A stretch of 64,000 nt of DNA, from the NCBI RefSeq assembly GCF_025766255.1, contig NW_026516793.1:54239-118238 (forward strand), read 5' to 3'. Below the pieces are notes generated by a model. The model was not told the DNA's origin and searched no databases. It saw only the letters and a program-made list of their open reading frames with translations. A program made the position numbers and the translations under genes. Positions 22,046 to 33,209 of this stretch are shown here, in pieces. The DNA is from Zychaea mexicana. Its lineage: Eukaryota; Mucoromycota; Mucoromycetes; Mucorales; Lichtheimiaceae. Every line of letters begins with the position of its first letter. The stretch's first letter is position 1.

Positions 22046-23628
22046 TTGCTCACGCCAATTTCGATTGTTCGTTTGCATGTTGGTGTATATTTCTGGCTGA
22101 TAACAACTGGCCCAACGTTCGACAGCTACTCCATTCAAGGCCCTGATCCAATACTGGTCAAAATAGTCATGGAATAGGCGATGGTTGTGCCGAGTGTAAC
22201 CAAGAAAGTCTTCCAGTAGGTCTCTGAAGCGCGCCTGGTTTGGCTCATACATAAGAGCACCCAGACGTTCACGAATATTCTTCTTGGCCCTCGCGCTAGT
22301 CACCTTTTCTTTGACATTCTCTGTCCAAGCACGCATAACGTGCCAAAGGCAGTGTTGAATGCTGCAAGTTGGCCATACCTCGGTAATCGCGTTATCCTCA
22401 GCAAGATCACGATCGATTGTTATACGTTGAGGATTCAAACCAAGAGAAGCAAGGAAATGGAACCAAACAAGAAGGGGGAGAGATGACTTATCATCAGCTA
22501 TGAGATAAGTGACAGGAACGCCACGACCAGCAAGAGGATGGCGGATAACTATCGTGTATAGAACACCATTTGCATATCGCGACACATCATGAGTCGCATC
22601 CAGACATATGAAGCCGCCACTTCTGCTAAGCAACAATGCTTTCTGCCAAGGAGCCAAGAAGCCAAAGGTGAACCGTTGAGCAGAAAGAAGATGCTGACCA
22701 GCTCCATTGGTGTCAATCCAAACATTGTAGCCCTGTGTTTCAAGGGAAGCCAACCATTCTTCAACTGATGCAAAGCCATCGGTGTCTTTGGTATAGTGTT
22801 CCTGTCGATACTTATAGAATATATTATAAACATCGACAGAATTGACGTAGGAATCCCGTTGGTTTGCATCCAGATGCCCAAGCGTGCGTTGTAAGTGGCT
22901 GCGGATTTCACGGACGTTGTACCCTTTACGCAATTCGACGAGTATCTTTTCCTTGAGCTCGTCAGATGCAGGAAGGTACTGAACATCTTCAACGGTGCCA
23001 GGTCTATGCCCAGTATGCTGACCTTTGTACTCGAATCGCGCAGTTGTTGGGTCTTCAACGTCTACCTTGATCGAAAGCTTAGCACCGCATCCAACTTGCT
23101 TAAACTTTTTCTGGATTGGCCGACGACGGATGTTATCATCGGTCTCTTCATCAGAATCATCATCCGAGTCAACGTCAGGATTACGCCCTTCTAGATCGCC
23201 ATCTTGCTGTGGTTTTGCATAATCTCTACGATGGCAAAAGTATCTGATTGTCTTGATGTTTTCGATGCCCTATTTCTTTTGTTGATAGGCTCGCTGTTTT
23301 CCTGAGCAGCAGCTGCTTGTGCCAATTTTTGCTCTATATGGCGTTGCATAAAATAAAGAATCATAATAAGCACCAAATCAATGGCATATTTCTAAGCATT
23401 CGCTCATTATTCATACCCTTTGCTTTAGCAGGGTAATAGGTGGAATGATATATCCAAGATTCACCAGTGGCATAGGGTTACTGCGCGAGTATCTCTTCAT
23501 ACTCATCGATGTGGCTTGAGATAGGACGCGCAGCAGAGTTAAAGGTAGAAATAACTGCTTCGCTAAGAGTAGCAGCAGTAGTAGTGCCGCTGTTGGTGGT
23601 AGTAATGGCGGATGTATTTGTGGACATG
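22046..23628 (-). pseudogene. MULE (Mutator-like) transposase, 3'-truncated
   Basis: ATG 23628 opens a Ser/Thr-rich N-terminus (MSTNTSAITTTNSGTTT), with an in-frame TAA after EEILAQ near 23480. A FAR1/WRKY-GCM1-like zinc region follows (KKFKQVGCGAKLSIKV ... YKGQHTGHRPG, ~23115-22985, reached through frameshifts near 23230 and 22935). The MULE catalytic core is in one open frame from 22933: FICLDATHDVSRY, ITIDRDLAEDNAI, IQHCLWHVMRAW, then VERWASCYQPEIYTNMQTNN. It breaks off just after the TNN motif at the junction with Crypton-1, so the C-terminus and that end of the element are missing. Confidence 0.88.
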
Positions 23629-24378
23629 TCAGTGCTAATGGCGAATGGCGAATGCGAGATCGGAAAGTAAAGCGTTTAGAATTACCAAAGAGAAAAAGAA
23701 TTCAGGTACAACTGTTTATTTAAATATCATAGTGACACGAACAGACATATCTCGCTTTTTGATATAGGACACACTCTATATAATGGCAACACATAGAACA
23801 TATAGGCATAAACAAAACATCAACTTTTATGAAGTAAAACTCTCTCTCCACATACCAACCATGATATCATACTCCCGATCATACGTATACAGTTTCACCC
23901 AGTAGTCCAACTTATCTCAACCTGAGGTCCCACCAAGTCTCACCAGGACCAGTGGGTCCTAAATTTATACACGTTTATGTGAGCATAATACCCCTGGTCG
24001 AGGAGCAAATATGTACATATTTTGGATTGTGGGGTCCCACTAACTGTTAGTTGGCGGTGGTTGCTTTATTCTGTATTGCTTGTCTGTCAAGATCTAAATG
24101 ACATGTTCAATGATGTCAGTGACGAGTACATTTAACACTTAAGGTTCTCCATTTAAAAACAAATCACTATAAATCGCATGTAGTAATGTCTCTTTCCGGG
24201 TTTTACAATACGTTTAATACCGTTTTAATCTCTTTATTTCCAATATCAATATAGCGATATGGTGATTAAATATGACAACTAAATATATATAGAAAAAGTG
24301 CTATAGTTCTGCTTCCATCCATTTTTCAACGTGTTTGCTCATCCAATCCAACGATTTGTTGTTTAGATTAACTCTCTC
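23629..24378. other. Non-coding spacer between MULE and Crypton-2
   Basis: No supported gene. It should contain the 5' end of the MULE and the 3' flank of Crypton-2. I see a short GC-richer block at 23920-24050 with repeated GGTCCCAC motifs, but no clean terminal repeats. Confidence 0.5.
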
Positions 24379-26625
24379 TTATTCGATTCTGTACTTGGCC
24401 TCGTCCTCGGTGATGGCTTTCTCCTGTGCATATCGCTTGATGCCTTGGATGTTTATTTTGCGACGGTTGACGAACTTGGAATCATCCCTGCGCCATTGCG
24501 TGCCCCACCGTAACTCGAGGCTCCCTACAGATGGGGCACCACCTAAACCTTCATGCCATTCACGCCACAAGTCGTGGATGGTATGGATGCCACAGCTCAT
24601 GCGGTAGTTTGGCGGTGTATCCAGTTGTTGCTGTGCAGGAGAAAACGGTGTTGCAGTGGAAGGGCCTGTGATAACTGCAGTAGATGCATCAGTGGGAGCA
24701 GAAGGAGAAGGACCAGTAGATGTATATGGCGGCTGGTGTGCGTGGAGTTGCATAGTTAAAGGAATCTGCCTAGATGTCAAATCCCATAAGTACTGTTGAG
24801 TAGCTTGGGATTGTTGCTCAACAGCCAAAGTAAGTGCAGCAATCTTCGCTGATACATCAGTATGTATGGTACAGACAGAATCATGTAAATGGGGCATAGC
24901 CATTTGGAGTGTCAGCTCTTAGGGTCTAGGCGCCTCGCTGACAGCACTTGTCACAGCTCTAGATACGATAGGTAAACAAATCAATAAGTATACTTTAATG
25001 CAACACGAGCAATATCGACCAGCTTTATAAATCACTAACCCTTTAAATTCCAAGTAATGTGTATCATTGAACATGGAAGCGTTCCAAATGGAAAGACCTG
25101 GATGGCGTTGTTGCATTAAAACTGAATCATGTAGAAATGTGACACGCAAAACACGCAACATCTTCAGAAATCCATCTGCCGCCATCGTACTATCGCCTTC
25201 GTTCTGATCTATCCTTTCTTGCCATTGTTCAATCCAAGGGAAGATTCTGCGGCAGAGTTCTGGCGAAGGCTTCACAATGTCACGTGGGAGGTAAAAGCGA
25301 CCACCATCTGGAGAAAAATCAGCCATAGTTCGTAGCAATCTTCAAGGGAGGTTTGTCAGATATGATCCTTCCATGGAATCACCTGTCCAGCGACCAGCTC
25401 GACGGATATCCGAGTCACCAGCACCTCCAATATCCGCCATTTTCGAACCCGATTTTCGTCTAGCGTGTGTCTTGGCTTTGCTACGAATACCGGCATGCTT
25501 GAAAGCATTGTCAATGGCCTTATAGTGCGCAGCAGGGGTGATCGCTGAGGTCAAATCGTTAGGTTTGGACTTGCATAGCTTGATATCATACCAAGTCTTG
25601 GGCTCAGTCATGTCCGGAAATCGTTCGCCTTCGACGTGCCAACGTTAGAAGAGATACATGCCCAATGCCATCCAAGGACATACTTCAACATTTGCATTAC
25701 GAATAGCAGATCCATGCTGACTGTTGCCGAACTGATTTTTTTTACCGTGATCCAAAAGGAGAACTAAGGCAGGGCACTCGATATCCGGTGTCGGTCCTTC
25801 TCATTGTAAAGGGATGGTCTGGACATCAGCCAACTCTAGATCTCGGACGTGCTCGCCACGCATCAAGGCAAAGTGGGAAATCAGTAGCATCAATGTGTTT
25901 CTGTAGTGTTCACTCCTGTCCTTCCGAAAACAGTAATCGACAACCGTTCCTAGTTCCGTGATGGGGCGAGTAGCCGTCCAAGAGTGTTCCTGCGGCACGG
26001 TCCTCATAGTTATCGCGTCGCTTTCGAACTTCCATTTTTCTTGCGTTTTTTAAAAGCTGCTTGACTGCATTCGTTCGTGGATTGTTGGTGGCAGTGTTCG
26101 TACCAAATTCGACTTGTTCCTTGTACAGTTTAATAATAGCGTTGACATATTGCTCGACAGTGGAATAGCCAACACGATGGATTGCTTCTTCTTCATTTGC
26201 GACCTCGCCCGCTGATCGCTTGTTTCCTGGGGCACGACTTGCTCTGCCGAGGACCTGAGTTATCATAATATAGTTTGAATGATATTAACATAAGGATCTA
26301 GCTAATATATTTGACGAGAGCAAATACTAATGTAGAATCTGAATAAACTTACTTTTTGCACGAGGAATTCATGTAATTTTTCACCTGTTACTTGATCCCA
26401 TATCATGGGATGGAAACCTTTTTCTTTGCACCATTCACGGTATTCGGCAACCTTAGGGTCATAGGCTTGTCTCGTATTTGAGGGCCTAAGATCTTGAGAT
26501 TGTTCGTGCGTATGCATAACCGCATTGTGCATTTCCAAATTCAAGTTGGCATAGTGAGCCTCGTCACGTAATGGTACAGAAGAAGATGATGCAGTGGCGG
26601 GTACAGTTGAGTGATTTGGGAACAT
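24379..26625 (-). pseudogene. Crypton tyrosine recombinase with GCR1-like domain (Crypton-2)
   Basis: Exon 1 26625-26353, intron 26352-26255 (98 bp), exon 2 from 26254; a further intron at about 25042-24961. YR-type residues: Arg in HFALMRGEHVRDLELAD, H-x-x-R in THARRKSG, and Tyr in MEGSYLTNLP. The C-terminal region has YRMSCGIHTIHDLWREW and RWGTQWRRDDSKFVNRRK, typical of the GCR1_C-like domain of fungal Cryptons. Stops in frame: 25801 (TGA), near 25647 (TAA), 25342 (TGA) and near 24925 (TAA); frameshift near 25960. All these stops fit C-to-T changes of CGA or CAA. An intact copy would move by recombination through a circular intermediate. Confidence 0.88.
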
Positions 26626-28399
26626 GATGGTTTTTCAAGGAAAAATACAAGAATATAAAGATGACGGAAAAATAACACAATGTGTTCCACAGAATGACCG
26701 TCTTATATACTGTACTGTGCTCAGCCTTCTCAGTTTACACGTTTGTGCATCTTTGAAGAGGAGGCTTGGCTTCGCGTTTTCTCTTCAAGAAGTATCGCTT
26801 TGTCAATAAGTGTAATTCATGCTTCAGCCCAATTCAGCCCAGTTCAGCCTAGTTCAGCCCAGTTGGTGTCGAACCATGCAAACAGCCATATCTCACGTAG
26901 CTTCAAAATATTAGCATGAGTATAGATATTATATTCATTGTTATCTCTTCATAAATGCTGTATTTGTAGAATATTAGTTCTACTATAAAAAGGGCTTCTT
27001 TATGCCTTATTTATCGTTTGAATTACTTTTCAGCGCAGTAATGCTCAGCTTTCCGCACTCACACGCGATTTCTCATCTTTATTTGGAAATAGCATATTTA
27101 AATGAAGTCCGCCACTGGCTGGGGACTCGGGGCTGAGACCCACTGTACCGACTGCAAGATATGCTCTACATATAACCCAGCTCTTCTACTATTTATAACC
27201 ATGTTCCACAGTACTGTGCTTTGACTTACGTCCATAATTATGCCATGTTCCATCCAACCGCGATTTCTAGCTTCTGTGTGAAATAATGACTAGGTGTGGA
27301 TGCTTTGAGGAAAAGACTGACGGCAAGCCTGAGTCGCAGGAGTAGTTTCCACTAGAGTCGCGTTATGAGCGGCAATGGCAACGGCGTTTGTCATTGGCAG
27401 TTGAATGTTTACTGTGGTAACAATGGAGTCTAGAGATCAGCAACGAGTTTGGTGGAGGAGGCAGAACAACTTCACCCACAGCTGCTCATCTTGAAACAGT
27501 CGTACTTTACATGCTGTGCTGTTGATCGCGTTGGTCCCATTCTGCCCAGTTATTATGCCATGTAGAAATCGCTCAGTGTGTGGAATGAAGCAGCCCTATA
27601 GTAGCATAGTAATGGCCAAACAGTAGTCGCAAAAAAAGCCATAATAGCACACGAAAAGTGAGCAATATAAACCCGTCAATATTACCCTTATCCTTGCTTC
27701 AACAAGGCCGTTGCAATTAGTAGTCGTTTCCCTCAATCCTTCCATCAATCGTTCAGGCAATTCTAAATGAAAAAAGATATTCGAAATGGCGTAGCGTTCT
27801 TGTTAGCTGTGCTGTGTCAAAAAACAGACAAAGCCAAAAAAAAAAGCCGCGTTTGCAACTGTCTCCTCTGCAATACGACGTACCTGTAGGCACTGTTCTC
27901 TTTTCCATTATGCTGCTACTAAATCTGCTGCTGAAGGTCCATGTGGATTAAACTGTGCATTCTTCAATTGTTTGTACGTGAAATCGTCAAAGACCTTATG
28001 GCATGTCGCAATTGGCAGCTCTACAGAGAAAGGAACAGAAACTCACTCATTGCAACGCCCCTCAATTCTACTGCCTTTTACTGCACTACTTTTGGCCATT
28101 CATAGAAATAAGCAAAGTATTAGTACTGTGCCTTAATTGCTTTCACTCCAATCAGTCAATTATCGTCGTGCTTTTTATACTGCTGTATTGGCCAAAATTA
28201 AGAGGAGACACTGTTCTTTCTCCTAAAATTTTCTTTATAGCGCGCTCCACCAACGCCATCGACTCTCTGACTTTGAGAAGAAATTTGAATTGTGGGGGGG
28301 AGCCATTTTTTTTATGGAGGTTTAAACCTCAGAAGATAAATTTATTGCTGTAAGCCGTACAAAATTAGAGGGAAGAACAGCGGCCTCGGAGTTGTAAAA
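26626..28399. other. Long stretch without a recognised gene
   Basis: No supported gene. A 10-bp tandem repeat (TTCAGCCCAG, four copies) lies at 26823-26862. An open frame at 28003-28353 has no recognisable motif. A G-run of seven occurs near 28296. Confidence 0.5.
26823..26862. repeat. 10-bp tandem repeat, four copies
   Basis: Consecutive copies of TTCAGCCCAG with one or two substitutions each. Confidence 0.8.
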
Positions 28400-28439
28400 G
28401 GAAGAAATCATTACATATGTATGGATTAAAAGACATATT

Positions 28440-30799
28440 TCTGAATGGCATTGATTGCGATCGACGCAATTTTAGCTGAAAGAAAAGGGGAGCTATTGAA
28501 AATGAGGTCCCAATGACCTCTCCATAAGGCTAATAAGGTATAAGCAATAATAGAAAGAAGCTGTTTGTGTGTGAAGGAAGAGTATGGGGGATCGCCAGTA
28601 GTGATAAAATGAAGGAACGCGGAGGGCCGGGGGTCCCGGTGGCATAGATGATTCCATACATGTTGTCAGACTTCATATTTTTTGGGGCAGAGTATTAGAA
28701 AGTGAGGTAAAGTGTCAGTGTGAGATTGGCAGATCCGGCATAAGGCCGAAGGCATAAAAGATTGGTTAATGTTGAAGAGTCTTTCTGCTGTTAGGATTGT
28801 AGAATGGTATATGTGGTAAAGAATGTTGCGGGCAGCGTGGTCCATTGGTGTGGCCCAAAACTGTATCCAGTTTTTCGCGTGGATGGTAGTGCCTGTGGCT
28901 GTGGGTGCCAAGTATTTTTGGTATTTTTTGGTTTGCCAAGTCTTGATGCCCTAATAGTGCTTGATGGCGAGGGCTAGTGGCTGGAAGGTAATGTCGCCTG
29001 GATCACCACTGTGGCCTCCAGTTGGATGGTCCCTAGGAAGACATAGGCGAGCAAAGAAAGGGCGCAGAAAGGATCTGAATTGAGTAATGTCGTTTCGAAG
29101 CTGATTTAAGAGTGTGGGGTGTTTAATAAACTCGCCTTTGTGACGATCCCTAAGATGTAGATGACCTAGGGTATCATCAAATATGAAGAAATCGTTTACA
29201 GCACACTTCTTGAATCCCGGCCTTTTCAGTGGTAGGTTCGTTGGTGACGGTCGAATGATCACTGATAATGGTATCTGTAGTGCTGTTGCTGGGGTGAGAG
29301 TGTGGATATCATCCCAGGAAAGGTCCAGTGCGTCAATGGCCTATAGCACCAAGGTAACAGGAGAGGCTGATTCGTACTTGTTTTGTTTGCGGCTGTCTGG
29401 GGAGAACAGAAGTAGCCGGTGATCTACATAAAATTTGTGTATTGCCAGTATCTGCTGTATCAGGCAAAGAATGTGTTGAGGGAACATACCATGTTTCTCC
29501 AGCATCGGTTGTATCCACCGTAGCTGGAGGGCATTTTGTTGGCGAATGGGGTCCAAAAGCCCAATCCCTCCTCGATGTCTTGGTAGGCAAAGCGTTTCAT
29601 AGGATACCCGAGGGAACATGCGATGCATAACAAAATTGCTGATGGTGCTTTTAAGCTTTTGATGGAATCCAGAAATGGGTGCGCCAATGACACGGAGGAT
29701 ATGCCATAGCTTTGATAGAATGAGTGTGTTCAGAACTGTCGCTCTGCCACGTACAGATAGGCCTCGTTCCAGATGTATGTTGCAATGATTTTTAATAGAC
29801 ACCAGTAGTCGATCCAGGAAGGTTTGTAGTTGTGAGCGTGAAGATGAAAGTGGATACCCAAGGTACACGACGGCATCGGTCTTAGTGCGATCATGGCATA
29901 GTGGTATACCATTTTGCTGTAGCCTGGTGTTCTACTTGGGGTGCGGGGATCCACTGAGAGATATGGCTTGGGTTTTTGCCTTATTAAATTTAGCGTTGGA
30001 AGCTTACTGATACTTCTCCATGTGATATACTACTCTGCAGAGATCTTGTGTATTTTGTAGAAAGACAAGAATATCATCAGCATAAGCCAAGGTTTTGATG
30101 GGCTGTAGGTTCGGAATTGATGCAGTTCCTGATGTAAATTGATACCCCTGGTATGCGTCGTCTGTTTGTAATGCCCGGAGGAGAGGTAACAAAGCCAGAT
30201 TAAAGAGCACCAGTGATAGCGGATCCCCTTGCTGAAGACCACGTTGTTGTGGGATTGCTGAGCTGAGGTGGCTGTTGATGTTGATCTTGATTCGCGTGTT
30301 GAAGAAAAGTGAGCTGATGCTGTGTATGATTGGTTCAGGGAAACCTAAGAGTTGCAGGGTTGCCCGTAAGTATTGTGGATGAATGCGATTATACGCTTTT
30401 TCTTGATCCAAGAGGAGACCAATTACTGGTGAGTCATTTTCTTTGCCGTGTTCTATGATCAGGCGAGCAACTAACCCATTTTCGGCAATGAAATGGTTTG
30501 GCATGGGACATGTTTGTTGTGGGTTGATGATCGTGGCTGCTGCTGTGACGATATGTTTGTTGAGGAGGCGTGTAAAGATCTTGGCGTCATAATTGATCAG
30601 GCTAATTGGGCGCCAATTTTTAAGAGAAGTTAAGTCCCCCTTCTTTGGTAACAATCGTACACAAGTCTCTGTCCAGAAAGGTAGGTAAGTAGCAAGATTC
30701 AGTGCATCATCATAAACACGATATATCAAATCTTGTGCCGTAGGGTGGTTAAATACCAGTCTCCAGATGCCGTAAGGCAACCCGTCCGTTCCTGGGCTG
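28440..30799 (-). pseudogene. LINE ORF2: reverse transcriptase and C-terminal zinc region
   Basis: From the insertion point the RT reads SPGTDGLPYGIWRLVF, RLLPKKGDLTSLKNWRPISL, LLLDQEKAYNRI (catalytic Asp), QQRGLQQGDPLS and LAYADDILVF (catalytic pair, near 30080). The thumb/connection follows (GLSVRGRATVLNTLILSK, HRGGIGLLDP) and then CRICQSHTDTLPHFLILC near 28700, the zf-RVT-like motif. Stops in the same frame: after EKYQ (~30003, TAA), after PHPK (~29938, TAG), 29341 (TAG), 28951 (TAG), 28666 (TGA). Each could derive from CAA, CAG or CGA by one C-to-T change. Confidence 0.9.
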
Positions 30800-31080
30800 G
30801 GCGCAAATGCATTATCAACTGTTTTTATATAAAAACTATTGGTAACAAATTTTTTATTAGTAACAAAAATTTAAAATGGTTACAAATTAAATTTTATCTT
30901 AAATAAAAAATAAACCTATCAATAATGAAATCAGAATATATAAATAATCTAAATGTAATAATGTTGCAGAGTTATCACCATTAGTACTTGCTAATAAATA
31001 AATTTCAAACTTAATTACTTTTTTTTATAAAATTGAATTTTATTTTTATATAAAAATAAATCATTCAAAAGAAAAAGAAA

Positions 31081-31540
31081 ATGGTTGCGTTAAATGAATA
31101 TCTTCCTATCAACCACATTTATCTTAAAATCAATTTATGTAACGAAATTGATACATTTATTGATTCAGAATTCAATCATTTTGTTAGAGAAAATATAATT
31201 CAAAAAATTCAAAAAAAATTTAAAAAATAAAATAAAATCTCTTTTTTCAAATGATCATTTCTTAGATTTATCTATGAATCATGGTTTTTGTAGCCATAAA
31301 TTTAAAAAAGGAAAACATAATGGATAGTTTTATGGGAAGAAAATCAAGACAAATTTACCTAATGGTAAAAAGGATTTTCGTTGCTGTCAATATAGTAAGC
31401 TACATATTCTAAAAAAAAGCTATTAGTAGTTAATGATAGTGTTAAAAATATAGAGATAAAAGAGCTGTATATAGAACCTGAAAAAAAAACAGAGAAAAAA
31501 TTTAAAAAAAAGAAAACCTATAAAAATTACTATTGGTAAT
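31081..31540 (+). pseudogene. ORF2 of the chromodomain transposon, copy A (broken)
   Basis: MVALNEYLPINHIYLKINL then, after a frameshift near 31225, DLSMNHGFCSHKFKKGKHNG and KDFRCCQYSKLH. This aligns with the intact ORF2 at 46723-47157 (MVALNDYLPLNHI ... FCTYKFRKGKYKGRFC ... LCCKYSKLH). Convergent to the transposase. Confidence 0.85.
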
Positions 31541-31559
31541 CCTTTATTCTTATGCTTTA

Positions 31560-33100
31560 ATAATATTCTTCCATAAATTTTTTATATAATTTTAATATAT
31601 ATTATGTTCTTAATATAGTATGCCTAGACTATGCCTTTCAATATATGCATTTAATAATTCTTTTTGGTTAAACATATCAATAGATAACTAACTATTATCA
31701 TTATTACTATATCCAACCCATTTTACCTGAAATAAATATGCATTCTTTTCTTTTTTATGTCCAATAATACTTTCTATTTCATATGATACAGTTGCACATG
31801 TTTTCCTTTTACATTTCTTCTTCTTTTTCTAGTACGTTCATTAAAATTAGGAATACCATTATCATTTTCACTATTTTCTAAATCATCTGATTCACTATTA
31901 TTATTATCTATAACCATTTCATTATTATTTGATAATGTCATATTTAATAAATTATTTTGTAGTTGTACCATTCTATCAAGCTTATCCTTATTTTATTTAT
32001 TATTACTAACAACTATGTCAATTAAGGACTATGCCATATTTTATGATGTGGTAAAATAGGTATATTAAACACTTCTACAAACTTTGTAATATTTTTTAAT
32101 AAATAGGCAACACAGAACTGAAGATTATAATATTTAATATTATCCATCTTTACAATTGATTTATTACTATCAAAATCATAAAATTTATTTCCAATTTCAG
32201 AAAATTGAGTTTTCGATTTTACTTCTAAAGCTTCCAAATATATTATTAAAATGTTCTTCAGTAATAGTTAAATTTTCATTTATATTTTTACGAATTTAAA
32301 GTTATCATTACTAAAATTATATCCTTTCTCTGTAGTAAGTTCAGTAAATTGTGTTATGAACAAAGTATATCCACCATCAACAGCTAAAGTATCATTTTGA
32401 TTCATTTTATTATAAAGTTTCATATTTAAAGACATGCTACCATCAGAACTATCTACACAGAATTCACTTTTTGATATGAAAATTATCATATCATTAATAT
32501 CAGCTGCAAATTGTATGCGTACACCATTCTTTTTAAATTTATATGAATATAAACGTGATCTATCTAAATCTGTATCTGTATAATTAATTCGTGAATCATG
32601 ACCATCTAAAATAAGTGTTATATATTTAAATAAATCTGGATTATATTTTCTTGTAGACAAAACACGTAATTTTATATTTGAAAACATATACATTAATGAA
32701 TCATTTACTATTTTATTAATTCTTTTATAATTCTCTTCATTCATCCAAAATTTTTTATAAAATGTATAAAATGTACTTTGAGGTAAATATTTTTTAATTT
32801 CATCTCTGGAAATACCAGAAACTAAATGATATAATAAAAATAAGCCATTTTCTAATTCAAAATAAGGAGCTGGATACTCTTTACTTGTGTATAGTACAAC
32901 TAAGAAAAAAAATACAGCTGTATAACTAAATTTTTTTAATAATATATCTTTAATTTTTTCAATAAATTTAATATGTTTTATTTGTATTCTATGTTTGAAT
33001 TTATTATGCACAATAGGCTAATTCCATTCAAGAAATGTCTAATATTTAGTAATAATGGTATTTACTTCCTCTGTAATTAATGCTGTATAATCTATTTACT
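31560..33100 (-). pseudogene. DDE transposase with C-terminal chromodomain, copy A (broken)
   Basis: Readable from 33011 (NKFKHRIQIKHIKFIEKI) with LILDGHDSRINYTD (first Asp), DSSDGSMSLNMKLYNK, LAVDGGYTLFITQF (second Asp), a break near 32280, KSKTQFSEIGNKFYDFD (the catalytic Glu region reads KSKTQF instead of IENQF) and a C-terminal acidic linker ESDDLENSENDNGIPNF. The chromodomain (VKWVGYSNNDNS) is on the minus strand near 31700. The N-terminal 40 residues upstream of 33011 are out of frame. Confidence 0.85.
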
Positions 33101-33209
33101 CCAATTTTTTATTTATATTATAAAATTCAATTTAGATATAAAAAATTAATAGTTCTTTAATAAAACAAATATTAATTTATAACTAATAAGGTAATCCAGT
33201 ACCCACCTG

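Larger units (their letters stand above)
30800..33206 (-). mobile_element. AT-rich DNA transposon, DDE + chromodomain family, copy A
   Basis: 2407 bp, ends GGCGCAAATG.../...AGTACCCAC on +, flanked by CTG (30797-30799, 33207-33209). Excising it with one CTG rejoins LINE codons KQS-SPGTDGLP, the conserved RT fingers motif. End sequences match those of copy C (45019-47350): GTGGGTNCTGNATTACC at the transposase end and GTATAAAAACTATTGGTA-type sequence at the other. It holds a minus-strand transposase and a plus-strand ORF2, convergent. Confidence 0.9.

Noticed and set aside
28003..28353. 116-codon plus-strand frame.
   Set aside because: No recognisable motif, low-complexity hydrophobic composition, no start context or intron evidence.
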